From Bacteroidales bacterium (GTDB lineage Bacteria > Bacteroidota > Bacteroidia > Bacteroidales > PUMT01), in contig SLMM01000160.1 in assembly GCA_007133565.1 (NCBI GenBank), forward strand, positions 1-47,777: a stretch of 47,777 bases of DNA, read 5' to 3'. A model generated the notes under the pieces. The model was not told the origin of the DNA, searched no databases, and saw only the letters and a list, made by a program, of their open reading frames with translations. Shown piece by piece: positions 8,439-17,073 of the stretch. Position numbers and translations under genes: made by a program. The stretch's first letter is position 1; every line of letters starts with the position of its first letter.

Positions 8439-9704
8439 ATGTTCTGCTTTCTGAAGTTTCTGTATTATCAAACTAAACGGATTTCTCCGGTTATTCTTGT
8501 TTTTGCGTCACTTTTTTTGCCTTTACCGGCAAACAGCTCCGGTTACGGAGCCTACAGGCTGCGGACAGTGGTAATAGATCCGGGTCACGGAGGCAGGGAT
8601 CCGGGTGCATTAGGGCGAAGAAGTATGGAAAAGGATATAGTGCTGGCAATATCACTCAAGCTTGGAGAATATATAAACCAGTACCTCCCTGATGTAAATG
8701 TAATTTATACCAGGAATACAGACGAATTTGTTGAGCTTCACAGGCGGGCGGAGATAGCCAACAGGAACAATGCCGACCTTTTCATATCGATACATGCAAA
8801 TGCTAACCCCAACAGAAGTGCAAAGGGTACTGATACCTTTGTGCTTGGACGCAGCAAAACCAAGGAAAACCTTGAACTGGCGATGAAGGAGAATGCAGCC
8901 ATACTCCTGGAAGATGATTATGACGAACAATATGAGGGATTTGAACCCAACTCTACTGAATCATATATCATCTTTTCTATGATGCAGAACACCTTCCTTT
9001 CGCAGAGCCTGGATTTTGCCTCACATGTTCAAAGCCAGTTCAGGGAGAGGGTTGGCAGGGTTGACAGGGGTGTCAAGCAGGCCGAATTTGTAGTTCTCTG
9101 GCAGACCACCATGCCAAGCGTGCTTGTAGAGGTAGGGTTTATCAGCAATGAAGATGAAGAAAGGTTCCTCATGTCACAGCAGGGACAGGCATACATTGCT
9201 TCAGCTATCTTCAGGGCATTCAGGGATTACAAGGTGTCGATCGAGAGAAAAAGCGATGCCCTGTACGCATCATCCGGAGATAATGTATACGGCAATAACA
9301 GGATACGTAGGGAGGATAGTACGGGTGTGTCAGAAAAGGCTGCTATCGGGGCTGAGATGAATAATAATCATGCCACGGCAGCATCAGCAGATGAAGCCTC
9401 ACAACCATCTGCCGGCCGGGAGGAGTCTTCAGAGGAAGATAGGACGGGAAAAACAATTTTCAAGGTACAGGTTGGATCATCCAGAAACAAGATACCAATT
9501 GATTCAGATTTTTTCGGAGGAATTAAAGATATTGAGGTTTTTGAATCTGATGGCTTATACCGGTATGTTGTTGGAGCCGCAGCCACCCTGGAGGATATAG
9601 TAGCTTTCAGGATGAAAATGCAGCAGATATTTCCGGACGCATTCATTGTGGCTGTGAGGCGCGGACGACTTATCTCCCTGCAGGAGGCGCTGGACGACAA
9701 CTGA
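8439..9704 (+). CDS. N-acetylmuramoyl-L-alanine amidase (AmiC-like, Amidase_3)
   Basis: Zinc-dependent peptidoglycan amidase that cleaves the bond between N-acetylmuramic acid and L-alanine during cell separation. A signal peptide spans about 15-33. The Amidase_3 domain covers about 41-270, with VVIDPGHGGRDPG (His50), MEKDIV (Glu64) and SIHANA (His119) as the zinc ligands and VLVEVGFISNEDE (Glu231) as the catalytic glutamate. A charged linker follows. The C-terminal 75 residues (FKVQVGSSRNKIP onward) resemble a SPOR-like peptidoglycan-binding domain. It is divergent from lptD and 67 bp upstream of the MCE-domain gene. A hairpin follows the stop. Confidence 0.93.
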   Translation: MFCFLKFLYYQTKRISPVILVFASLFLPLPANSSGYGAYRLRTVVIDPGHGGRDPGALGRRSMEKDIVLAISLKLGEYINQYLPDVNVIYTRNTDEFVELHRRAEIANRNNADLFISIHANANPNRSAKGTDTFVLGRSKTKENLELAMKENAAILLEDDYDEQYEGFEPNSTESYIIFSMMQNTFLSQSLDFASHVQSQFRERVGRVDRGVKQAEFVVLWQTTMPSVLVEVGFISNEDEERFLMSQQGQAYIASAIFRAFRDYKVSIERKSDALYASSGDNVYGNNRIRREDSTGVSEKAAIGAEMNNNHATAASADEASQPSAGREESSEEDRTGKTIFKVQVGSSRNKIPIDSDFFGGIKDIEVFESDGLYRYVVGAAATLEDIVAFRMKMQQIFPDAFIVAVRRGRLISLQEALDDN

Positions 9705-9710
9705 CTGCTG

Positions 9711-9740
9711 TACCCGGCAATTTATCTGTGCCGGGTATTT
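9711..9740 (+). terminator. Hairpin after amidase gene
   Basis: A perfect 9-bp stem, TACCCGGCA (9711-9719) with TGCCGGGTA (9729-9737), encloses a 9-nt loop and is followed by only three T residues. It begins seven bases after the amidase stop. It could be a weak terminator or a processing/attenuation hairpin before the MCE gene at 9772. Confidence 0.5.
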
Positions 9741-9771
9741 CAGGAATAAAAATGTTATTACTGTTTGACCG

Positions 9772-10695
9772 ATGGAAATAAAATTTAACAAAGAGTTAAG
9801 GATCGGATTGCTTATGATCCTGACGGTTGCATTTTTTATCTGGGGATACGCTTTTCTTAAGGGAAGGAATCTGTTTTCACCTACTAATGAATATTATGCG
9901 CTATATGAACGTGTCGGTGGGCTGATGGAGTCAGGGCACGTCATGTTGAACGGATACCGGGTTGGTATTGTTGACGATATCATATTTACCACCGATCAGA
10001 GGTATCTTGTCGTAAGGATTTCGGTCGATAAAAGTATAGAGATCCCGGAAGGCACAATTGCGAGGATAATCAGTCTGGACTTTATGGGGACAAAAGCCGT
10101 AGACCTGGTAACAGGAGTATCGGCAGACAGACATCTTCCAGGTGACACCCTTATATCGGAAATTGAGCCTGAACTTTTAGAAGGATTGCTGATGCAGATT
10201 GAACCCGTCAGGCTCAGTGCTGAAAAAATGATGTCATCGATCGATTCAGTTTTTTCAGTAGTCAACACGATACTGGATGAAAATATGCAGGGCAATATTT
10301 CGGCGGGAATGGAAAACCTGGCAGCCGCTTCAGGCAGCCTGCGGCAGTCCCTTGACGCAATGGAATCGCTTCTTACGGAAGAACAGAGCAGGTTTAAAAC
10401 TATTATGGCGAACCTTGAGATGGTTTCAAACAATGTTGTTTCCATATCAGATTCTCTTGCAGCGTCTGATCTTTACCTTGCCATCAGCAATATGAACAAT
10501 GTCCTTGACGATATTAACCAGGTAGTCGAAAGGGTGGCCAGCGGAGAGGGAACGTTGGGAAAACTGCTTGATGATGAAAAGTTGTACAATAATCTTGAGA
10601 ATGCCGCCCGGAATCTGGATATTTTACTAATTGACCTTAAGGAGCGGCCCGGCCGTTATGTCAATTTTTCGATATTTGGGAGGCGCGCTGATTAG
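9772..10695 (+). CDS. MlaD-family (MCE domain) lipid transport protein
   Basis: Membrane-anchored MCE-domain protein (307 residues), the periplasmic substrate-binding part of an Mla/MCE phospholipid transport system. A single N-terminal membrane helix spans about 10-30 (IGLLMILTVAFFIWGYAFL). The MCE domain spans about 37-115 and contains NEYYALYERVGGLMESGHV and NGYRVGIVDDI. The C-terminal half is helical (SMDS-like heptad pattern) and ends with GTLGKLLDDEKLYNNLENAARNLD, a motif common in MlaD proteins. Partner ATPase and permease genes (mlaE, mlaF) are not in the window, which is usual in this phylum. Confidence 0.9.
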   Translation: MEIKFNKELRIGLLMILTVAFFIWGYAFLKGRNLFSPTNEYYALYERVGGLMESGHVMLNGYRVGIVDDIIFTTDQRYLVVRISVDKSIEIPEGTIARIISLDFMGTKAVDLVTGVSADRHLPGDTLISEIEPELLEGLLMQIEPVRLSAEKMMSSIDSVFSVVNTILDENMQGNISAGMENLAAASGSLRQSLDAMESLLTEEQSRFKTIMANLEMVSNNVVSISDSLAASDLYLAISNMNNVLDDINQVVERVASGEGTLGKLLDDEKLYNNLENAARNLDILLIDLKERPGRYVNFSIFGRRAD

Positions 10696-11014
10696 ACTCT
10701 TTATATTTTGACAAACGGCTTTTTTTTTTGACCAAAACAGCAAAATTTTTACTCAGGATTAAAACTAACATCAGTTAACACAGAGTAATTATTTAGTTAA
10801 CAATTCCTTAAAGTTGCAATCACTTAAGTACCTGACATTTAGTATTTAGAGTTTATTTTACTTTTTTTCACCTTCATAAAGCATTGTTAATAAAAACATT
10901 GTTTTATTTTTCATAAAGTCAATACCCTTCCCGATTTTTTTTTTAATAATATTTTGACAAAATTGCTTCTGCGTTACACTGAGAGTAATTTGTCATTAAA
11001 GGTTTATGGTTTAA
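10696..11014. other. AT-rich spacer upstream of dnaA
   Basis: The 319-bp non-coding spacer is strongly AT-rich, with T-tracts and short direct repeats: AGTTAAC twice, CATTGTT twice and TTCATAAAG twice. I find no TTATNCACA DnaA box on either strand and no full-consensus promoter, although the dnaA promoter must lie here. An origin cannot be supported. Confidence 0.5.
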
Positions 11015-12445
11015 ATGGATAGCAATCACGTTACTATATGGAATAATTGTCTTAGAGTAATAAGGGACAATGTACCCTCAATCAGTTTCAGGACATGGTT
11101 CGAGCCCATTGTTCCCCTGAAGATTGAACAAAATGTTTTGACTATACAGGTTCCAAGCCCCTTCTTTTACGAATACCTCGAAGAGCAGTATATTGATATA
11201 CTAAGCAAGACCCTCCGCAAGGAGCTTGGCAAGGATGCCAAGCTGGAATACAATGTTGTTATGGAGAACAACGGTTTTTCAGACATTAAGCCCTATACGG
11301 TAAGGTTTCCCGGCAAGTCCAAGTCCGAGCCCAGGAACCGGCCGGTTTCCATACCTCTTGATAATGGGGGTAGCACGATAAAAAATCCTTTTGTAATACC
11401 CGGTATCAAAAAGTTACATGTTGATCCGCAATTGTGTCCTGGCAAGACCTTTTCCAATTTTGTCGAAGGCGACTGCAACCGACTTGCCCGTTCTGCCGGA
11501 GTCGCAGTTGCTGCAAACCCAGGCGGCACTGCTTTTAATCCTCTTTTTCTATACAGCGACAACGGGCTCGGGAAGACCCACCTTGCACAGGCCATTGGTA
11601 TTGATGTAAAGGAGAAGTTTTCCGAAAAAACAGTGCTGTACGTTGATGCCAATAAGTTTTCAAATCAGTTTGTGGAAGCCATCCGGAACAACAACAGGAA
11701 CGATTTCCTGCACTTTTACCAGATGATAGATGTTTTGATTATTGACGATGTGCAGGATTTTGCAGGCAAGGAGAAGACTCAGGATATCTTCTTTCACATA
11801 TTCAACCATCTCCATCAGTCCGGCAAACAACTGATTTTAACTTCCGACAAGCCGCCCGTTGAACTCCAGGGCATGGAGCAGAGGCTGCTTTCACGCTTCA
11901 AATGGGGCCTGTCGGCCGATATGCAGACTCCCGGCTTTGAGACACGTATAGCCATTCTGAAACAGAAGGTATACAACGACGGTATAGAAATTCCTGATGA
12001 AGTTATTGAAACTCTTGCAACCCATATTACTACAAACATAAGGGAACTTGAAGGGGCCCTGATAAACCTGCTTGCCCAGTCCACCCTTAACCGCCGGGAG
12101 ATCAGCAATGATCTGGCAAGGCAGGTAATTGACAGGCTGGTAAGGAACAGCAAAAGGGAAATATCCATACAGCATATCCAGAAGGTTGTGTGTGACTATT
12201 TCAATATTCATATTGACCAGTTGCAGGTCAAGACAAGGAAACGGGAGATCGTACAGGCAAGGCAGGTTGCCATGTTCTTTTCGAAAAGCCTTACCAAGTC
12301 ATCCCTGGCCACAATAGGGTCACAGATCGGCGGTAAGGATCATGCTACGGTTCTGCATGCCTGCAAGACCGTCAATAACCTGATGGAAACCGACAAGCGT
12401 TTCCTGAACTGCATCCAGGAGATTGAGAAGAAGCTAAAGGTTTAA
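11015..12445 (+). CDS. dnaA: Chromosomal replication initiator DnaA
   Basis: Replication initiator AAA+ ATPase (476 residues). Domain I is at about 1-85 (WNNCLRVIRDNVPSISFRTW), a proline-rich linker at 90-135, the AAA+ domain at about 140-345, and the DNA-binding helix-turn-helix domain IV at about 380-476. Walker A reads SDNGLGKTH (181-189, Lys187) and Walker B LIIDDVQDF with Asp244 and Asp245. The domain IV signature is ARQVAMFFSKSLTKSSLATIGSQIGGKDHATVLHA. Oddly, the first Walker A glycine (GxxGxGKT) is replaced by Ser181; the codon is AGC, one base from GGC. No DnaA boxes are visible nearby, so this need not mark the origin. Confidence 0.97.
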   Translation: MDSNHVTIWNNCLRVIRDNVPSISFRTWFEPIVPLKIEQNVLTIQVPSPFFYEYLEEQYIDILSKTLRKELGKDAKLEYNVVMENNGFSDIKPYTVRFPGKSKSEPRNRPVSIPLDNGGSTIKNPFVIPGIKKLHVDPQLCPGKTFSNFVEGDCNRLARSAGVAVAANPGGTAFNPLFLYSDNGLGKTHLAQAIGIDVKEKFSEKTVLYVDANKFSNQFVEAIRNNNRNDFLHFYQMIDVLIIDDVQDFAGKEKTQDIFFHIFNHLHQSGKQLILTSDKPPVELQGMEQRLLSRFKWGLSADMQTPGFETRIAILKQKVYNDGIEIPDEVIETLATHITTNIRELEGALINLLAQSTLNRREISNDLARQVIDRLVRNSKREISIQHIQKVVCDYFNIHIDQLQVKTRKREIVQARQVAMFFSKSLTKSSLATIGSQIGGKDHATVLHACKTVNNLMETDKRFLNCIQEIEKKLKV

Positions 12446-12499
12446 TCAGTTTTTTAACCAGCCTGCCACTGGTAAGGACTGGTACTGTCGGAGTGTCAG

Positions 12500-12523
12500 C
12501 CGGAAGGCATCAGTGGCTTCCGG
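12500..12523. terminator. Hairpin between convergent dnaA and queA
   Basis: A 7-bp perfect stem CCGGAAG/CTTCCGG (12500-12506 with 12517-12523) and a 10-nt loop lie between two convergent genes. Neither strand has a clear T-run after it, so intrinsic termination is doubtful, although the location suits it. Confidence 0.35.
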
Positions 12524-12532
12524 AAAACACCA

Positions 12533-13825
12533 TTACCCTGGATTGACTGCCGCCTGTAATGGAATGAGCAGCGAGCTATCGCCGTAGCTCAGAAACCTGA
12601 AATCATTCTTCAGCGCATAATCATAGACACGGCGCCAGTCCCCTCCGATAAATGCCGCTACCAGCAGCAGTAAGGTACTCCCTGGCTGGTGAAAATTTGT
12701 TATCAGCCGGTCGGTTATCCTGAACCGATATCCAGGAATGATCATCATTTCGGTTTTGGCTTCCAATACATCCTCGTCCAAAGCAGAGAGCTTGTGAAGG
12801 AGTGCCTCCAGGGCAGCTTCTGCCGGGATATCGTCCGGCAGGCCTGCATATTCCCACTGTGACAGGCTGAAATAACCCGGATTCCTGCCGGTCGTTTGCC
12901 CTCTGTTTTCAAGCTGTTTGACGGTGACCCGCGAACAGCCTTTAATCTCCTTAACGCCCAGCCAGTAGAGACTTTCCAGTGCACGCACCGAAGTTGTCCC
13001 TATGGCCGTAACCAGACCTGCATTTTTGATTATCTGCCTTATGGTTTTGCCGGTAACCGAAAAATGTTCGGCATGCATGGTGTGGTTTAACACAGTTTCT
13101 GATTTCACAGGAACAAAGGTGCCTGCTCCCACATGGAGCGTGATCTCGCCTGTGGCCGATCCGCTGCGCCTGAGCTTATCCAGAATCTCACCGGTAAAAT
13201 GCAGTCCCGCTGTTGGGGCTGCTACCGACCCTTCATACCTCGAATAGACCGTCTGGTACCATGCTTTATCTTCGGGTACAGGCAAACGGTTTAGATAAGG
13301 AGGCACAGGCGTCAGTCCCGCACCATCTATAACAAGTCCGAATGGAAGACTATCCGGTTCCCATGTAAACTGTATCTCCTGCCAGGCTCCATGGTCAGCC
13401 GTCATTAATGTTTCAAGGGTTACTTCCGATTCACCTGCCATAATCTTTTTTGACAGAGCACCGCCTTTCCATCTTTTTTTGTTGCCGGTCATACACTTCC
13501 ACCTGCAACCGGGTGATGCAGAAAAGGCACCATTGTAGTCTGCCGGATCCAGGGGTTCAAGCAGGAAAATTTCTATCGCGGCTCCCGAAGGCTTGTTCAT
13601 CAGTATCCTGGCCTGGATGACCTTTGAGTTGTTCAGTACCAGCATCCCGTATCCTCCTGCAAGCCTGACAATATCCCGAAAGGGGGTATGGCTGATCTTT
13701 CCCCTGTCATATACCAGCAGCTTTGAAGCTGCCCGGTCTTCCAGAGGATATTTTGCTATTTTCCCGTCTGGAAGCTCGTAGGTATAATCCTCCATTCTGA
13801 TATTTTCAGGAACAGGACTTGTCAT
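12533..13825 (-). CDS. queA: S-adenosylmethionine:tRNA ribosyltransferase-isomerase (QueA)
   Basis: Enzyme that transfers and isomerises the ribosyl group of S-adenosylmethionine onto 7-aminomethyl-7-deazaguanine in tRNA, giving epoxyqueuosine. Family motifs are YELPDGKIAKYPLEDRAASKLLV at the N-terminus, APTAGLHFT in the middle, HVGAGTFVPVKSE, GTTSVRALES, and LITNFHQPGSTLLLLVAAF near the C-terminus. At 430 residues it is about 75 longer than the Escherichia coli enzyme, the extra length being spread through the middle; this long form is common in Bacteroidota. It faces dnaA convergently and is divergent from the DUF2027-Smr gene. Confidence 0.94.
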   Translation of the reverse strand: MTSPVPENIRMEDYTYELPDGKIAKYPLEDRAASKLLVYDRGKISHTPFRDIVRLAGGYGMLVLNNSKVIQARILMNKPSGAAIEIFLLEPLDPADYNGAFSASPGCRWKCMTGNKKRWKGGALSKKIMAGESEVTLETLMTADHGAWQEIQFTWEPDSLPFGLVIDGAGLTPVPPYLNRLPVPEDKAWYQTVYSRYEGSVAAPTAGLHFTGEILDKLRRSGSATGEITLHVGAGTFVPVKSETVLNHTMHAEHFSVTGKTIRQIIKNAGLVTAIGTTSVRALESLYWLGVKEIKGCSRVTVKQLENRGQTTGRNPGYFSLSQWEYAGLPDDIPAEAALEALLHKLSALDEDVLEAKTEMMIIPGYRFRITDRLITNFHQPGSTLLLLVAAFIGGDWRRVYDYALKNDFRFLSYGDSSLLIPLQAAVNPG

Positions 13826-13899
13826 GTAATTCCCACTTTTGTCCCGCGAAAATAACTAATTTTACATCATAATCAGAAATAAAATAAACGGGCACAATA

Positions 13900-14970
13900 A
13901 TGATCAAAAAGGGAGACAGGGTGAGATTTTTAAATGATACCGGCGGCGGGGTGGTGACCGATACCAGCAATCCAAAGATGGCCATGGTTTTGATTGACGA
14001 TGGGTTTGAGGTACCAGTGCCCGTTTCAGAACTAATCCCGGTAAGCGGGCAACAGCATTATCAAGGAGGTGAAGACCGGCAGGAAGTTACGGGGCCTGAC
14101 CTCACAGGTGATTCAGGCCGGGAAGAGGTTCCCCTGGCTGAGGCAGCACCCGGTGAGAACGAACCGGGTGAGCCGGCAGAAACCCCTTCTGAGCGGAACA
14201 TACTGGGGGGACTGGTCGAAAAGGCAGCTACGGGAGACCTGGAGTTCTGGCTTATTAACGACAGCGGTTTCAGTGTTTTCTATTCACTGCTGAAAAAAGA
14301 TGACCTCTTGTGGCTGAATATTAAAACAGGCCATATAGATCCCGATACCAAGATCCGTATATGCAGCTTCAGCCGTGAAGAGTTAAATTCATTCATAACC
14401 CTGAAGCTTCAGGCCCTTTTTTACATGAAAGGCATATACGAACCCGTATCTCCTTCCCAGTGTGAAACAGAGCTTGACCCGGCCGACATTTACTCACGTG
14501 GATCATTTGCGGTTAATGATTTTTTTGACGATGATGCGAGGATCATTCCCCTTATATCTGATCCACATGAACGTGAAGTCAGGAAAATGAAGGAGCAGGA
14601 GGTTAGCCGGCTGGCTTCCGGCAGGAAGGAGGGCCCGGCAGAAGACCGGGGCCCTGCAAAAAAGAGGCAGCCAACTGCAGATCCGCTTATTGAGGAGGTT
14701 GATCTTCATATTGAAAACCTTGTTGATGATCCGGCCACATTATCGGGCAGGGAGGCACTGGATATTCAGATGGCCCGGTTTACCACTGTGCTTGAAGGGG
14801 CGCTGAGGGGCAGGACAAAACGTGTGGTTTTCATTCACGGAATAGGGCAGGGCAAGCTCAAATTTGAGATCAGGAAAGCCCTGGACAGGAAATACCCGAG
14901 GCTGCGATATCAGGACGCCTCTTTCAGGGAATACGGATATGGCGCCACCATGGTCATAATAAGGAAATAA
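13900..14970 (+). CDS. DUF2027 and Smr domain protein
   Basis: Bacteroidota-type protein of 356 residues. The N-terminus (KKGDRVRFLNDTGGGVVTD, 3-21) is a small beta-barrel related to MutS2-associated domains. A disordered acidic stretch follows (about 50-105), then a DUF2027 core (about 110-235) and a charged linker. The C-terminal Smr domain (about 265-356) carries DLHIENL and FIHGIGQGKLKFEIRKAL; the HGxGxG loop is the signature of Smr endonuclease/nicking domains. Relatives are annotated as DUF2027 proteins of unknown role. Nucleic-acid binding or cleavage is likely from the Smr domain, but the target is unknown. Confidence 0.86.
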   Translation: MIKKGDRVRFLNDTGGGVVTDTSNPKMAMVLIDDGFEVPVPVSELIPVSGQQHYQGGEDRQEVTGPDLTGDSGREEVPLAEAAPGENEPGEPAETPSERNILGGLVEKAATGDLEFWLINDSGFSVFYSLLKKDDLLWLNIKTGHIDPDTKIRICSFSREELNSFITLKLQALFYMKGIYEPVSPSQCETELDPADIYSRGSFAVNDFFDDDARIIPLISDPHEREVRKMKEQEVSRLASGRKEGPAEDRGPAKKRQPTADPLIEEVDLHIENLVDDPATLSGREALDIQMARFTTVLEGALRGRTKRVVFIHGIGQGKLKFEIRKALDRKYPRLRYQDASFREYGYGATMVIIRK

Positions 14971-15013
14971 CATTTTTGATGCACACCCCTGGTGACATGG
15001 CTGCTGTAAAATT

Positions 15014-15149
15014 CACCGGCAGTATCCGGACACCAAACAGAGGCTGCACCGTTATCTCACCGGCAGTATCCGGACACCAAAACCAGAGGCTGCACCGTTA
15101 TCTCACCGGCAGTATCCGGACACCAAAACCAGAGGCTGCACCGTTATTT
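15014..15149. repeat. Three tandem copies of a 46-bp repeat
   Basis: Three head-to-tail copies: 15014-15057 (44 bp, lacking 2 bp), 15058-15103 and 15104-15149, nearly identical. Each begins CACCGGCAGTATCCGGACAC and includes AGAGGCTGCACCGTTAT. The array lies between the Smr gene and rnpB and shows no coding potential. The rest of the 14971-15257 interval is AT-rich and should hold the rnpB promoter. Confidence 0.9.
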
Positions 15150-15203
15150 CATTAGTAAATCAGGCACAATATTTGATCTTAACAGGTTATTGTCAGGACC
15201 TTT

Positions 15204-15233
15204 TTTGTACTTTTACTGCACGACCCGTAATTG
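15204..15233 (+). promoter_or_regulatory. Possible rnpB promoter
   Basis: TTTG at 15204-15207 is followed after 20 bp by TAATTG (15228-15233), a partial match to TAnnTTTG. It would place initiation about 20 nt before the mature RNA. The match is weak. Confidence 0.3.
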
Positions 15234-15260
15234 ATTATTGTAAAGGGAGCTTTTGAAAGA

Positions 15261-15657
15261 ATCAGCAGGCCGTTCCATCGCTCCCCGCCTCGGGCGGGGT
15301 GAGGAAAGTCCGGGCAGCACAGGGCATCACGCTTCCTAACAGGAAGATGCCCGTGAGGGTATGGAGAGCGGAGAAGAAAACAACCGCCCCGGCAATCCGG
15401 GGTAAGGGTGAGAAGGTGAGGTAAGAGCTCACCGGTCCGTTTGGCAACAAGCGGAGCCGTCCGCCCCGTGAGCTGTAAGGCCATGTATATTCCGGTTTTT
15501 CCGGGTTTCCGGGAAAGCAGGGTTGCCCGCCCTGTCATCCAGCATTGCAGGATAACCGGAAGGGGTAGGCCGCATGAGACAGCCGGTGACGGCTGTCCCA
15601 GATAAATGATGGAAATCCCCGATGGGGATACAGAACCCGGCTTACAGGCCTGCTGAT
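15261..15657 (+). ncRNA. rnpB: RNase P RNA
   Basis: Catalytic RNA of ribonuclease P, which removes 5' leaders from tRNA precursors. The 5' conserved region GAGGAAAGTCCGGGC starts at 15301, and the 3' conserved region ACAGAACCCGGCTTAC ends near 15645; together they form helix P4. Helix P1 is a perfect 11-bp pairing of ATCAGCAGGCC (15261-15271) with GGCCTGCTGAT (15647-15657). It runs straight into seven T residues (15657-15663), so P1 doubles as the transcription terminator. The length of about 400 nt fits a bacterial type A RNA. Open frames across this region on either strand are spurious. Confidence 0.95.
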
Positions 15658-15799
15658 TTTTTTAACAGTGGAATATATAAGCTTTGCTCGTACATGATCG
15701 GGCAGTACCAGGCATACATCTGCCCATAGGCAAATCACGATCATAAGCAACTCATACTTAAAAGTGGCGGGATTATTATTTGCAGTCGTCGAAATTATG

Positions 15800-16831
15800 C
15801 TACCGGTCCGGTTTGACCCGCACTTCAGAGAGTTTAACCTCCGGTATCCTGATCCGCGACAGGACCCATGCCACGAGCAATCCGCTTACCATCTGCCAGA
15901 TACCCCACCATGCAGCCATGAAGGCCATGCCTCCGTTGGCATGGAAGATATTGAAGATAAGCACAAGAGCCAGTCCGCTGTTCTGGATTCCCGTCTCTAT
16001 GCTGAGAGTTCGCCTGTCGGCCTTGTGAACCCTTGCGACAGTGCCCACCATGTAGCCTGTGGAGAGGGTCTGTACATTGAGCAGCAGTACCAATAATCCT
16101 ATCGGAAATATGACATGTGTAAAATGCTCAAGGTTTGATATCAGAGCACCGGCTATAAATGAGAGGTAAAGAACTATTGAGGTGATCTTGATTCGTTTCA
16201 TGTGTTTTTCGGCAAATCTCGGGAACCTGTGGGCAAACCACATCCCGGCGATGAGCGGAATTCCCAGCAGGATGAAAACAGTCTTTGCCATTTCAAGGAA
16301 GTCGATGTGAATGGGAATGTTCAGGTGTCCGGCCTTCTGGTAGTAACGTACATACATCCCTCCCCAGAAAGCGAAGTTGAACGGGGTGAAGAATGTTGCC
16401 GAAAGCGTTGCGAAAGCAGTAAGTCCGACTGACAGGGCTATGTTTGCCTTTGCCAGCGCCGAAATGAAGTTTGATATATTGCCTCCCGGGCACGCTGCGA
16501 TCAGGATCATGCCCATCGCTACCGAAGGAGGCGGATTGAGCACAATCACAAGGGCAAAAGTCAGGGCGGGAAGTATAAGGAACTGCGAAACAATTCCCAG
16601 TATTGCAGACTTGGGAAAAAGGAATATTTTCCTGAAGTTCTCGATCTTTATCTCCATAGCGACCCCGAACATGATACATGCCAGGGTGATGTTCATATAA
16701 AGAAGGCCGCCCTCCGAAAAGTTCAGCCTGATGCTGTCAATGGCTGCCAGAGATTCGAACATAGCATATGGTTTTTTTACACGGTAAATATAATCTGCTT
16801 TTTTTGGAATGGCAACTGGTTGTAAGTCCAT
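15800..16831 (-). CDS. SBF-family transporter (bile acid:sodium symporter-like)
   Basis: Integral membrane transporter with about nine to ten hydrophobic helices, related to bacterial ASBT/BASS proteins that couple organic-anion uptake to sodium. Typical motifs are ACPGGNISNFISALAKAN (about 112-129) and ETGIQNSGLAL (about 277-287), the crossover regions that bind sodium. The annotated start at 16831 gives a polar 23-residue lead. Met24 (ATG at 16762-16760) is an equally plausible start because the first helices come soon after it; neither has a clear ribosome-binding site. It is divergent from the Bat operon. The substrate is unknown; bile acid is only the family name. Confidence 0.88.
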   Translation of the reverse strand: MDLQPVAIPKKADYIYRVKKPYAMFESLAAIDSIRLNFSEGGLLYMNITLACIMFGVAMEIKIENFRKIFLFPKSAILGIVSQFLILPALTFALVIVLNPPPSVAMGMILIAACPGGNISNFISALAKANIALSVGLTAFATLSATFFTPFNFAFWGGMYVRYYQKAGHLNIPIHIDFLEMAKTVFILLGIPLIAGMWFAHRFPRFAEKHMKRIKITSIVLYLSFIAGALISNLEHFTHVIFPIGLLVLLLNVQTLSTGYMVGTVARVHKADRRTLSIETGIQNSGLALVLIFNIFHANGGMAFMAAWWGIWQMVSGLLVAWVLSRIRIPEVKLSEVRVKPDR

Positions 16832-16902
16832 ATCCAGGCTGGGCTTATTGATAAATTGTCATTATCTGTGAAATTTTGACATTGCACGGCACTTTGGCAG
16901 GT

Positions 16903-16932
16903 TTTGTGTTTACCGGAATTACTGTATTTTTG
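16903..16932 (+). promoter_or_regulatory. Promoter of the Bat operon
   Basis: TTTG (16903-16906) and TATTTTTG (16925-16932) are spaced by 18 bp, close to the full Bacteroidota consensus. Initiation near 16938 gives a leader of about 135 nt before the MoxR gene. No other strong promoter is seen before batE, so this may drive the whole cluster. Confidence 0.7.
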
Positions 16933-17073
16933 ATGGCCCGGTGCAATATCTGGTTAACATATTTTAATTAAAATAACCATAATAACGATTTCAGAACCGG
17001 CGTTAATTTGCAATATTTGGTACACGGCAGGCAGCGGCAGCAAATATCAACAATAAATATAAATGGTAAAAAT

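Noticed and set aside
10696-11014. Replication origin next to dnaA
   Set aside because: AT-rich with short direct repeats, but no DnaA box on either strand.
15179-15750. Minus-strand reading frames over the RNase P RNA
   Set aside because: They lie across the conserved P4 and P1 elements of rnpB and have no protein family features.
17008-17073. TTG start for the MoxR gene
   Set aside because: The 22 extra residues are not family-like, and ATG 17074 gives the usual length.
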